From NCBI RefSeq assembly GCF_047495875.1, contig NC_092472.1, forward strand, positions 3,108,349 to 3,172,348: 64,000 bases of DNA, given 5' to 3'. Below are positions 37,371-49,768 of this stretch, piece after piece. Within the stretch, counting starts at the first letter, position 1, and every line of letters begins with the position of its first letter. Made by a program: the position numbers and the translations under genes. Source of the DNA: Pithys albifrons albifrons (taxonomy: Eukaryota > Chordata > Aves > Passeriformes > Thamnophilidae). Under the pieces are notes generated by a model. That model saw nothing but the letters and a program-made list of their open reading frames with translations. It did no database searches and was not told where the DNA came from.

Positions 37371-39812
37371 CGAGACAGGGGCGGGGTCAGAGGGGCGGGC
37401 GCCGGCAGGGTCCTCCTCCCCGAGCAGAGGCGCGGGCTCGTCGGGCGGCGGCCGGGCCGGGAGGGTGTCACAGCAGCTGCCGCCCGAGAAGCGGAGGTGG
37501 CTCTTGCGAGAGTCGGCCGTGAGAGACACCTCGTGTGAGTAGGAGTGCAGGAAGGCGCGGACGCCGTCGATGCCCACGAAGTGCGTGGCCGGCACGCCGC
37601 GCAAGGCCCCGCTGGACTCAGCCAGCAGCTGCGAGCGGCGCCAGTGCCTGAGGCGCAGCGCCAGCAGCAACAGCAGGAAGGCGAGGAAAAGGCAGGAGAC
37701 GGCGGCCACGGCCAGCACGAGCCAGCGCGTCAGGCTGGCGGCCGGCTCGCCCGGCGCCGCCGCGTCGGCCGCGCTGCCCAGCTCGGCCAGCAGCTCGGCC
37801 ACACTGTCGGCCAGCAGCACGGTGAGCGTGGCCGTGGCCGACAGCGCCGGCCGGCCGTGGTCCCTGACCAGCACCACCAGGCTGTGGCGCGCCGCGTCGC
37901 GGGCGAGCGGGAAGCGCGCCGTGCGCACCTCGCCGCTGTGCAGCCCCAGGCGGAAGAGCCCCGGCTCCGTGGCCTTGGCCAGCTCGTAGGACAGCCAGGC
38001 GTTCTGCCCCGCGTCCGCGTCCACCGCCACCACCTTGGCCACCAGTGCGCCGGGCTCGGACGAGCGCGGCGCCAGCTCCACGCCCGCCCAGCCCGCACCC
38101 GCCGGCGGAGGAGGAGGCGGGTAGAGCACCTGCGGCGCGTTGTCGTTCTCGTCCACGATCAGCAGCCGCACCGACACGTTGCTGCTCAGCGCCGGCGAGC
38201 CGCCGTCCTCCGCCAGCACCCACAGCTCCACCTCGCGCACCTCCTCGTAGTCGAAGGAGCGCAGCGCGTATAGCGCGCCCGTCTCCGCCTGCACCGACAC
38301 GTACGACGACAGCGGCAAGCCTCGCACCCGCCCCTCCGACAGTCGGTAGCGCACGCGCGCGTTCTGCCCCCAGTCCGCGTCCGTTGCCCGCACCGTCAGC
38401 ACCAGCGCTCCCGCCGCGTTGTTCTCGGCCAGCCGCGCGCTGTAGCTCTCCTGCGTGAACACCGGTGCGTTGTCGTTCACGTCCAGCACCCGTAGCGTCA
38501 GCACGGCGCTGCTCTGCAGGGACGGTGACCCTCCGTCTGTCGCCCGCACCGTCAGGTTGTACTCCGACACTTGCTCCCGGTCCAGCTCTCTCGCTGTGAC
38601 CACGCTGTAATAGTTGCCCTGCGAGCTCCGCAAACTAAAGGGGACATCCCTGTCTAGAGAGCAGCGCACCTCGCCGTTACTACCCGCGTCCTGGTCCTGC
38701 ACGTGCAGCAGCGCCACCACTGTCCCCGACGGGGTGCCTTCAGAGATCTCATTCAGCACCGACCTCACCGAAATCTCTGGCACGTTATCGTTTATGTCTT
38801 TCACGGTGATTGTGACTTTCGCTGTATCGAAATGCTCTCCTCCGTCCCGTGCCTGTACCTCCAGTTCATACGTGTCACCACCCTCAAAGTCCAGGCTCTG
38901 CACTAGCGTGATTACTCCCGTCTCAGAGTCAAGATGGAAAATCTGCGAGGCTTTCTCTGTGATTTTCTTGAACGAGTATTTAACATGCCCATTCACTCCG
39001 TCGTCGCCGTCCGTGGCAATGACGGTGACGAGGACAAAACCCACGGGCACATCCTCCGGCACGTGCACCGTGTACTCTGCCTGGCTGAACACAGGCGCGT
39101 TGTCGTTCACGTCCAGCACCGTCACGCGGATCCGCGCCGTGCCTGTCCGTGCCGGATCGCCGCTGTCAGTCGCTCGCAGCAAAAGCTCGTGAAATGCCGC
39201 CTCCTCGCGGTCCAGCGCCTTCGCCAGCACCAGCTCGGGACGCTGATCCCCGCCGGGACCCGACTGCACGGCCAGCGAGAAGTGCTCGTCGCCGCTCAGC
39301 TCGTAGGTCAGTAGGGAATTCCGTCCCGAATCCGGATCGTGAGCCTCGGCCAAGGGAAACCGCGATCCAGGGATTGTCGTCTCGCTCATTCTCTCTTCAA
39401 GCTCGATTTCTTTGAACTTCGGGGCGTTGTCATTAATGTCCGTGATTTCCACCTCGATTTCATAGTACTTCATTTCACCCTCCACTATCAGCTCACAGCG
39501 CAGCACGCATTGCTGCACACTCTCGCACAGCTGTTCTCTGTCGATCCTCTCCACTGTAACTAAATGTCCCGTCTTCCCATGCAGAGAGAAATACTGTGTC
39601 CTACCTTCGGACACAACGCGGACACCGCGATGCCGGAGAGCCGGCAGCTGCAGACCCAGGTCCTTGACCACGTCGCCCACGAACGAGCCCTTGGGCATCT
39701 CCTCGGGCACCGAATAGCGCAGCTGCCCCCACGCCGCCTCCCACGCCGCCAGCAGGACGCCCCACAATAGGGCTCGCTGCCGCCGGTCCCAGCGCCTTCC
39801 CGCCGTGCACAT
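37371..39812 (-). CDS. PCDHGA: Protocadherin gamma subfamily A variable exon (GA4), recent duplicate of GA5
   Basis: Intact exon of 814 codons. Counted layout: signal peptide 1-29, EC1 30-132 with the CX5C loop at C96/C102, EC2 to about 240, EC3 to 345, EC4 to 450, EC5 to 560, then a proline run (PPPPPP, 565-570), EC6 to about 670, transmembrane helix about 697-719, tail 720-814 with FVGIDGVRAFLHSYSH and SHEVSLTADSRKSHL. The exon ends TCG before a GTGAGT donor at 37369-37370. It differs from GA5 at only four residues (R191, A681, R696 and R769 here). Since only one of these falls in EC1-EC4, the two isoforms should have almost the same adhesive identity; that is an inference from family structure-function work. 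Confidence 0.97.
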
Positions 39813-40049
39813 CTCGGCCGCTCACAGCTCTCCGCCGCTGGAGCAAATAATCCTTCCTTTTCAACTCCGACCCCGGATCGCCGCTCCCGGCTGCTGTCAC
39901 CGGACCCTCCGCCTACCTGAAGGATGAACCCCCCGGCGGGGACGATCGGAGACCGCCCGGACGCCGATCCTGTCAGGGACCGAGCAACCGATCGAGCCGG
40001 TCCGCAGCGGGCGGGGCTGCAGCGCTCCGACCTTCCTCTCGCTCCTCTC

Positions 40050-40066
40050 GGTCAACAGCGGCGCCC
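40050..40066 (-). promoter_or_regulatory. Candidate promoter CSE/CTCF element of GA4
   Basis: GA-type element, 238 bp upstream of the GA4 start and identical in sequence and spacing to GA5. Confidence 0.75.
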
Positions 40067-40079
40067 GCAGCCTCCTCCC

Positions 40080-41300
40080 GGCACTGCAGGCACCGAGCGC
40101 TGCCGAGCGATGCCCGCCCTGCCTCGGCCACGGGCAGCTCGCGGGGACTGAGTTCGTCACTGAAACATTGTGTCCAGTTGCACCCGCCTTCCACAAAAAG
40201 ATGGAAGCGCAAGCGGCTGACCTTTCATTCACATGTATGGTCGCTTTGAACTACAATACCAAAACGCTATTAATAAATGGGGTATTCAGCAGCCACTCAA
40301 GTCCCCATTCATCGCTTGAGGAAACATGAATGAGGAAAGAAGAAATATCCAACCCACTTTCCTAAGCTATCATGCAGCATTAGTCGATATGACCCTATGG
40401 AGTAAGGATCCACCTTCAACTTTACTATCTCCTAACATTTCAGACAACCCTAGTTTGGTAGACAAAAGTTTTCAACTGAACCCAGACGTGCGGTAAATGA
40501 AGAGCTGTAGAGATGATCGATTTGGGGCAGCACAAGCTGATTGGCAAAAGCCTCCACTACACGTCTGACAACTGATGAGGCAGAAAGTGACATGGACCGC
40601 TCTTATTTCATTTGTTCATAGAAAACTGGCATTCATACAGGTACCTTCCATCAAAAGATCTGAGGACCCAAGCAAGAGAGAGGAGAATTCACTACGAAGG
40701 AATGATCTGCACTGGGGACTGCAACACTGAAATAGCATGAAATGAAGAGGGGTTTTGCTACAGCTGTTAGCCAGGCACAAACACATCGCTTCAGAAAAGA
40801 GAGATCAGAAAGCAAAAATCTGAAACATCGATATTCAATCACCGATTATGTGAATCTCATGCTACACAGTAAGGATCAACCCGCATAATTAGTAACTGTA
40901 ACGTAATTATCAATGTTTCAGAACACAAGATTAGAGAATAAAATTCTTCGGCTGAACCTTAGCATATCATAAAAGAAAAGGTGCAGTCTCTACCTGCCTG
41001 CTCTGAGTGGAAAAGGGAGGAACACAAAATGTAAATTAGAGCTTCACCTCTCTTGTATCAATTTATGCAACAGAGCCTGAAAACCAAGAGCCTTCCCACT
41101 GAACCACAAGTCCGACAGCTCAAGATGCAAGAAGGTACCCGTTTGTACCACCTATTGCAACGAGATATAGAACCAGATTCTTAAATTCGTTCGAGGAATT
41201 AGAGACCATTACGAGCCATTCCAGCAAAGAAAGGAAGTCCGATAACCCACCGTCCCACTCGCTTATGAAGGATTCAGAGAAAGTGTACGCGGGCTTACAG
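40080..41300. other. Spacer between GA4 promoter and GB4 donor
   Basis: Homologous to the other small spacers. It contains the GB4 readthrough frame (41120-41302) and no independent gene. Confidence 0.6.
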
Positions 41301-41302
41301 AC

Positions 41303-43774
41303 CTGAGGTGCAGCGGGATTAGCAGACGGCTCTCCCTCCACTGCATTGCTGTTAAGGCTCGGCTTGTCGCACGACTCCCCGCCAAGAAGCTCCTCCGCGG
41401 ACACGATGGGCAGCGGCGGCGGCGGCCAAGCGGTCTCGGGCACGGCTCGAGGTTGTGCCGCCACGCACAGGTTGTAGGAGTAGGGCAAGGTGCCCTCGCA
41501 GAAGTCGGCCGGGAAGGCGGCGCCGGGCACGGAGAAGCGCTGCGCGCCCAGGCAGCGCAGCACGGCGGGCGGCCCGGCCCGGCGCAGCCGCGCCAGCACG
41601 GCCAGCGCCACGCTGAGCAGGAAGAGCGCCGAGAGCAGCGCCAGCGCCAGCACCAGGTAGAACTGCAGCTCGGCCGGCGCGTCGGCGCCCGCCGGCCGCT
41701 CGCTCAGCTCCGGCAGCGCCTCGTGCAAGCTGTCGGCCAGCACCACGTGCAGCGTGGCCGTGGCCGACAGCGCCGGCTGCCCGTGGTCCTTGACAAGAGC
41801 CACGAGCCGCTGCTTGGCCGCGTCCCTGTCGGACACGGCCCGCGCCGTGCGCACCTCGCCGCTGTGCAGTCCCAGGCGGAAGAGCGCCGGCTCCGACGCC
41901 TGCAGCAGCTCGTAGGACAGCCAGGCGTTGCGCCCCGCGTCCGCGTCCACCGCCACCACCTTGGCCACCAGGTAGCCGGCCTCGGCCGACCGCGGTACCA
42001 CCTCGAAAGGACCCGCCGCCGGGGCCGCTCCCGACCCCGCCGCCACCCCCGCGGCCAGCGCCGGCCACAGCACCCGCGGCGCGTTGTCGTTTTGGTCGAG
42101 CACGAAGACGCGCACCGTGGCCGTGGAGCTGCGCGCCGGCGTCCCGCCGTCCTGCGCCCGCACGGCCACCGAGAACTCGCGGCACTGCTCGTAGTCGAAG
42201 GAGCGCTGCGCGTACACGGCGCCGCTCCGCGCCTCCACCGACACGAGCGGCGCCGCGCCCGCCGCGCCCGCGCTGCCGCCCGCCAGCCAGTAGCTCACGC
42301 GCCCGTTGGTCCCCGCGTCCAAGTCCCGCGCGCTCACGCGCAGCACCAGCGCGCCCGCCGCGTTGTTCTCCGGCACGTACGCGCTGTACGCCGCCTCCTC
42401 GAACACGGGCGCGTTGTCGTTCACGTCCGACACCTCCAGCACCAGCTCCGTGCTGCTCGACAGCGCCGGGCTGCCCCGGTCCCTGGCCACCACCGTCACG
42501 CGGTGCTCGGCCGCCTGCTCGCGGTCCAGCGCGCTCGCCGTCACCACCTTATACGAGCCGCCCGAGGACGCCGCGATCGACAGTGGTGCCTCTCCCGACA
42601 GCTCGCACATCACCTGACCGTTCTCTCCGGAGTCCCGGTCCCGCACTTTCAGCAGGGCCACCACTGTACCAATGGGTGCGTCCTCGGGCACCGGGCTCGA
42701 CATCGACAGAATCGTGATCTCGGGAGCATTGTCATTTTCGTCCGTGATGTCTATCTGCACTTCGCACTGACCAGTAAGCCCGCCCCCGTCTTTCGCCTCC
42801 AGTCCGAAGCTGTACTTGCTCTTCTCCTCGAAATCGAGGGGACCCGCAGTCCTCACCTCCCCACTCTCGCTGTCGACGACGAATAATGTGATGACGATGT
42901 CTGGGACTTTTCTGAAGAAGTAGGAGACCCTCCCATTGGACCCCGCGTCCGCATCCGTCGCCTGCACTCGCAGCACCAGAGATCCCGCTGGGAGATTCTC
43001 AACCACTCGCGCCTGGTACACGCTTTTGCTGAACACTGGTGGGTTGTCGTTGGCATCCGTCACATTGACCCGAATCTGGACGGTCCCTGACTTCGCGGGG
43101 TCCCCGCCATCCACTGCCGTCAGTACCAGCTCAAACGAGCTCTGCTTTTCCCTGTCCAAAGCCTTCTCCAGCATTAATTCCGGCTGCTTTTTTCCACCTG
43201 AGTTCTCCTTCAAGGCCAGAGAGAAGAACGGGTTGCTGGTAAGCTGGTAAGTAAGCAGCGAGTTACTTCCCTCATCCTCATCGTGGGCCATTTCTAGAGG
43301 AAAAGTGGAACCGGGAGGGATCCATTCATCGATCTGGAGTTCCAGAGCAGCCTTGCTGAAGGTCGGAGAGTTGTCATTTACGTCTTGGATGACCACGTCG
43401 AAGTGGAAAACATTAAGAGGGTTGTGGACCAGCGCCTCGAAACTGACGGAGCAAGACGCTGACTCGCCGCACATCTCCTCTCGGTCCAGCCTCTCGTTCA
43501 CGTACAGGTTCCCGTTTTCCTCGCTCAAGGTGAAGTACTGCTTGTCTGCGCTGACTCGCAGCTTACGCACCGGCAGTTCGTCCGGGCTGAGCCCCAGGTC
43601 CCGCGCCAGCGGCCCCACCAGCGAGCCTCTGGCCAGCTCCTCGGGGATGGTGTAGCGGAGCCGCTCCGCCGCCGCCCGGCAGCACAGGCACAGCAGCACA
43701 GCGGGCAGCAGCAGCAACAGCAGCGCTCTGCCGCCTGCCGGCCCGCGGCTCTGCCTCCGTCTGCCCGCTGCCAT
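41303..43774 (-). CDS. PCDHGB: Protocadherin gamma subfamily B variable exon (GB4)
   Basis: Intact exon of 824 codons, the near-identical partner of GB3 one unit (12,389 bp) away. It starts MAAGRRRQSRG at 43774, 256 bp below its promoter element. EC1 has the SADKQYFTLSEENG form and the loop CGESASC. All EC linkers carry intact DxNDNxP motifs. The tail has FSVPGAAF, like GB5, where GB1-GB3 have FSVAGAAF, and a private AAQPRAVPETAW. This suggests that its 3' part exchanged sequence with the next GB upstream in transcription order after the duplication. The exon ends CAG before a GTCTGT donor at 41301-41302. Reading on past the donor stays open for 60 codons. Confidence 0.96.
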
Positions 43775-44029
43775 TGTCGGCAGCGCTCGCCGCACTCTGC
43801 CGGCTCCTGCCGCTGCCCGGCCTCCCTTCCAGCCGCTCTGCGCAGCGAGCTCAGGCGCCGCTGGAGCGCAGCGTGGCCGGCGCCGGCTTGTTGGCCACTG
43901 CTGCCCGCGCCGCCTGTCGCCTGTGCTGCCCGTGCCGCTGCCGCTGTGGCCGGCGCCGGCCGAGCGAGCAGCCTGCGGGCGCAGGACGCTGCGGCGGCTG
44001 CGGCTGCGGCTCCAGCGCCGCTCGGCGGC

Positions 44030-44046
44030 GGCCAACAGCGGCACCC
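44030..44046 (-). promoter_or_regulatory. Candidate promoter CSE/CTCF element of GB4
   Basis: GB-type element, 256 bp upstream of the GB4 start and identical in sequence and spacing to GB3. Confidence 0.74.
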
Positions 44047-44595
44047 GGAGGCGCCGCGACGCCACTGCAGCCGCCGGATGGCCGCGCTCCGGGAGCCCGG
44101 GTTTGGGCCGCAAGGAGGGACTGCTCCGGCTGTGGGGTGTCTTCTCGATTCCAATCAGCAAGAGCTCTTGCTTAATGTGCTTCCTGACGCGTTTGTAACG
44201 GATGTGCACTTTAAGGGTTTTTAGATCATTATTGCGATGAATACTCAGAAGCGAATATTCATAGCAGAGTGATAAAGACAGTAGCTCATCTGCTCTTAAT
44301 AAAACCAGGGGGCAACTATAGGAGAAATAACTGATATTATAGGGAAGACTTCAAGGGCATATTAGCACTGTATAAGATATACTGAATTCTGCTGCATTCA
44401 TTACGTGGGATGAATTAACCTGAGAAATGGATCAGCCTAAAGCAATGTAAGAAATCTCTGTGGTAAAATAATAGATTTACATTTACTCATTTGTTTCTAC
44501 TTCTTGAGAGTTCCTGCTATTGCATCTCCATATTTGAGGGGCTGTCAGTTGGAAAATGCAAAGCTATATTGAGACTTTCCCAGGTTCAAACAAAG

Positions 44596-45540
44596 GGGTT
44601 TTTTTGGAGGGCTCTTTATTCATTGAATGCTCACCTTTGCCATGGGTAGGAACACTTTCCACTAGATTAAATAACCCTTAACCTCAACCAACCTGTCCTT
44701 TTTTTGGAGGGTATAATTTCTTTAGCATAAAAAAACCCATGTCACATGTGCTATCACTACAGGCCATGATGAAAAGGCTCTCTCCAATTTTTTTGAAAGC
44801 TTACTTTATAAATTGATAATGAAAAAAATATTGAAAACTCTACACAGAGGCTTCTTTTCTCCTTCCTTTATGACTTGAACTCCTTCAGCCTTTCTTCATT
44901 GCAGAGATGTTCCAGCCCTCAGACCATTTTTGTGGTCCTTCTGGGGACTCTAGCAGGTCCATGCCTTGCTTGAATATAGGCCCCAGATCTGCATGCAGTA
45001 CTCCAGCCGGGGTTTCACAAAAAGAGTTCAGAGGGAGTGAAACACCTCCATTGACTTGCTGGCCATAATAGTTCTTATAAAGCAGATAATAGAATTTTCT
45101 TTCTCAGCAGCAAGAGCACCTTGACAAATCATGTCCCGTTCTATCATCCCCCAGCAATCTGAAGTACTTCTTTGCAAGGCTATTCACAATGTCCCATTCT
45201 ATATTAAAACTGGAGATTACTCTCACTAACATACAGGATATTTCACTTGGCATATTTGAACTTCATGGTGTTTGGTGGCCTGCTTCTCTGCCCTCTCAAG
45301 TGGGTATCTAGTTAGCATCTCTGCCCTTTCTTGAAACAACTCAGTTTGGCATCAAATGCAGATTTACTGAAGGAATGCTCAATCTTATTTCTGAAGACAA
45401 GTAATAGTACTAGTCCCAATAAGGACTCCTAGGGGATAACACAAGTTACAACAACCTGGTTTCCACTTCGACATTCAGCCATTGTCTATAACACTTCTGA
45501 GAGGACTATCCATCCAGATCCTCATTCATTTAACAGTCTC
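44596..45540 (-). mobile_element. CR1 remnant, unit D
   Basis: Same element upstream of GB4, nearly identical to the unit C copy. It carries an extra GAGGGAGTG-like 9-bp stretch near 45031 that also occurs in units A, B and E in related form, so unit C lost it. Confidence 0.8.
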
Positions 45541-48500
45541 CAGATGAGTGCCCAGCATGTTCCGGGCAACTCTGTGGGAGTCACTCTGCACACATTCTCC
45601 CACTGGTCTGCTCATGGAAACCTTGACTTCTTCAGTGGGTGACCATTCTGCATTTGAAGAACTGCAGTAAGGATGCTTTAGCATTATTACACTGCAGACA
45701 AGTGTGCCTAGGTGAGAACATAGGCCTACGAAAGCCTTCCTCTTTACAGCTGTAAACATTGCAGGTGTGTAGGGGAACTGCATCTGCACTGGGACAACTG
45801 GAAGAGATATGACCTTCTGCATAAGACCAGACACCCTCAGGCTGAGCTTCTGACACCAAGAAAGGCAAGAGTATGAAAGATACAGAAATGAACAGATCAG
45901 CTGTGATAACATTGCATAGTCCTCACTTAATGTTCAGAAGCAACTCAAATTGCGTGGTACTGCATCAGGCACAAGCATGTGTTATTTATGACATATCACA
46001 AGCAAAGGAACGACCAAGTTCTTCCATAACCTCACACACAGACCTGTCCACTCTTCTCTCCAATGCTATGCAACAGGCAGGTTCTATTGTGACCATATTA
46101 GTAAAATTTACAATGAGATGATAATGCACTGCAATAACTACAAGAAGGGACGTCCATTTGCCTGCTCACCACCATCCTGAGAAGAAAGTGAAGGATTCTA
46201 AAGCCCACTAATGATAAACAGCCAAAATTAAAATTAGCAGGCACACAACAAAAAATGGCTCCTCAATCTCATGGCTTAGAGAGAATCTCCTGCTCCCTTT
46301 TATTACAAACACTGTTCCACACAGATGCAACTTCATGCTTACACCTCTTTCTCCCAACAATAACAGTTCAATAAGATATGCTCATGTCTCATGACATTCC
46401 CAACTAACACAGCATGAACAAGAGGCACACAACAAGGGAAGCTGCACTGATAACTACAAATAAGCCCATAAATAGCGTAAATCCAGGAAAGGGAAAAAAA
46501 GCCATAATTCAGACTAGCTAGACAAGGAAGATCTAGAAGACAAAAGGTTTGTCAGGCATACTCAGAAGGAAGTCTTCTTGATCTTCATTTCAGACATTGA
46601 AATTCATTCCTGCCAGCACCTGGAAGTCATTGAGATCTCCACCTGCAAGTGGGCCCCCAAAGTCTCACTCTGTACTATCCAATAGGGGGTTTCATTTTAC
46701 GGAAGTCATCACATCTCAGCAAGTTCTTTTCTATTCTATGGCCTGCTCAACTTGCACAACTATGCAGTCATAATTTTAAACACCTTCTCATAGGCTGTTT
46801 TCTCAAGTTCAGTCTTTTGAGGAAGTACAACAGATTCTCTTTTACCTTCTGTTTTATATTCCTCACACACAAAATTCTGTCCAAGGTGAATGAAGCATTT
46901 TCTGAAAAACAATCACAATTTCAAATTCAAAGGCGTTGACCAGAATTGTGAAAATGGACCACAACCTTCTAGGAAACAAAGGCCTGAAAGAAAGTGTAAT
47001 TACAACTCTCAAGAAAGTCTACATTGCAACCTTGCAGGGAAATAGAGAGGCATATTGGAGACTTCAAATTGAATTTATAAGCTGTTCTACCCATGTATCC
47101 TGCCTGTTCATGTACAGTTGTTGTGGAAATAAATTATTGCTCGTGTATGGTTGTTGCCATTCAGGAAAGGGAAACCAGGATCAGAGAAAAAAATGACACA
47201 GGCCTTGACACAAGGCAAGAAATCAAATGCTGCCCTTCCAAAACCACATTGACCCACCTCCTCCCCTGTTACAAAGCCAAGATCTCACCCTCCTCACTCT
47301 GCATTCACAACCTTTCATCACATTATTTACTTGTATCAAACTTTTTGTTACATGTTATCCATGGGGCACCTTGGGAACCAAAAGCCCAAATATTTTTCTT
47401 TACTGATATCCACCTTCCTACCACACAAGGCTCTGGATGAGATCCTCCCTCCCTGCCAGATAATTATAAGACATTTTTGTGTGTTTGCAGGATTGTCAAA
47501 TGAGGAGGCACAGTGAGGATCATGTTTACTCCATGAAAGTATTCAAACCAACCAACCAAAATCAAAAAGCTAACCAAAGCAAAAAATCCTGAAGCAGGGC
47601 ATGAAAGAGAAATCATCATAAGTGAATCATAGCTTCACATTTCAGATTGTGTCAACTGTACTAGGTACACAACAAAGGAAACAGGTTAGTGAGAGGTACA
47701 CAGGAGGCTCAAACAGGAGCTCACACAATAGATTGTAGTCATAGAAATTCTGTTGGTTGATAAAAAGGGGAAAATCTTGGAACAGCAGCTGTTGTCCTAA
47801 CTGAATGACCACAACAAACTTCACCTTATCACTTTCCTTTTAGTACTTTCAAACTGTACCACAGTGAACTCTTCCACTGGCCCTGTCTCTAGAAAGACAG
47901 AACTCTTCTCTCTATCCAAACACCACACAACAGGAAAGTTAAATCTGCAGACAGACACCATTAAAAGAAAAGTTGCACATGCACCTTCTCAGATCCCAAG
48001 CATCACAGCCAAGATAATGTTGCTCATCCCAATAATTTGAACTGATGTAAAATGTTATAGAGAAAATAATCAATCAGAAGCTTGATTAAAGACACACTCA
48101 TCAAACTATCATCTCCAAGGCAACATCACCCTACCTCAGCACGTGGGCTCTTTGGAAGTTGTGCCACTCTACCCCCTCTAATGCAAGGGGTAGAGCCCTT
48201 AATACCCAAGCCTTAAACATTTCAATCAAAATGAAGCAATAAGAAAAAAATAAGACACCTCTGGACTCATTCTCAGAAACATGAACTGGAACCTTGAAAA
48301 GAACATAGGGATTTTTGAAGGAATGGTAACAGATCTGATCTTCCACAAACAATGAGAGACAAAGGCCCATCTTCAGATCATCAAAAGAGAAAGGAAAGGA
48401 TTAAACCCCTGCAGAAAGGAAAAGACTACAACACACTCTCCTGGACTATGTATTTTGGAGTAGGAAATTAATTCGCGTGTTTAGTAAGCACTCAATACAC

Positions 48501-49766
48501 AGTGTGCTCTTTCCAAAGGTCCCACATGACCTTTGTCATAAGTACATAATCCAGCTGTGAAGTTCCACAATTATGACAAAATGCAAACAAATGGGAAGAG
48601 ACTCTTAGGTTCTCCATACACCTCTGGAGTACATGTCTTCTACCCAGTTTCAGAAGGAAAACATCACATTGCTTAATCCTACAGGTGGGTAATGAATTGG
48701 AGAACAGGAACAGTACTCCTTTCTGGCCTTCAACAGACCCACCTGCACAACTCTCAGGCCTCAGATCTCCAGCCATTCCCTTTATCCAAGTTGCTCTTTG
48801 ACCCATCAAATTTAGAAGCCAGAGATTCCTGCACCATTTCTCTTTGCTCCACCAACTTCACACCTGATGAGATGATAATGCACTACAGTAAATCTCTTTA
48901 CATCTCTTGATGAAGGAAGACCCATTTCTCTGCTCCCTGGTCTTCTCTGAAGAAACCTCTAAGTCCTATAAGGAAAGGCAGAGCAGTGCTCTAGGAGAGA
49001 CTGGGTCAGTCAATATCTGTTTAGGGGCAACCACCCTCTCTGCACATCTTTCTCTTCACCTTGAATCAATACCCTCCTACTCACGCAAGGCTCTTACAGT
49101 GACATGTATGTATAGCAAAGACATGTGTAGTTCCCTCTGACACATTTTAACCTTCAAAGACAGCAAATCAGCAAAACACCTCTGCCATTTCCTCCTGTAT
49201 TTCCTTCTCCATATAAAGTCACCTAAAAATGTTTTCAAAAATACACAACTTTCATGATGATCCCTTTTCTTCCTAACAGGCAGACAGACATCATCAAAAG
49301 ACTAGCAGTTCTCCAATCCATCCCCCTACAGGGAAAACAAGAGCAAGACCAAGCACGGATGAAGAATACAATGTCATTTCCTACTGACCCCCACTATGCA
49401 TCACAGACACACAGAAAAGCTGAGAATAGGGCAAACGATGAGCAGGAAAGTTACACATAGAGTTGACAAAATTACAAGCTGGAGATTTTCACGTGAATAA
49501 ACCACAACTGCCATTGGGAAGAACCTGTGAAGAACACAAACTCATTTACACTTCCAGACACCATCAGTCTTTCTTCATATGTTTCCCCAACAACTTGTAA
49601 AACTAAGGAAGGACCCTACATCCACGTCCCACCAGTCCACACCGCATCAAGAAACGAAGCTCTGCTTTTGACAGCAAGCCTGCCACCACAGAAACAGAAC
49701 ACGGCGAAGAAAGGGTAGAGAAGCAGAAGGCGAAGCTTCTCAGAGCCAGTTTGACCAGAGGAACTC
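45541..49766. other. Large spacer of unit D
   Basis: Near-identical to the unit C spacer apart from a few indels and substitutions. No gene recognised. Confidence 0.6.
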
Positions 49767-49768
49767 AC

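Larger units (their letters stand above)
27990..40190. repeat. Recent tandem duplication, copy 1 (GB3 plus GA4 unit)
   Basis: This interval matches the one beginning near 40400 almost base for base across exons, the CR1 remnant and the spacer, with a period of 12,389-12,398 bp. GA4 and GA5 differ at 4 of 814 residues. The left edge is gradual: similarity runs through the GA3 promoter and is lost inside GA3 EC1. Confidence 0.85.
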
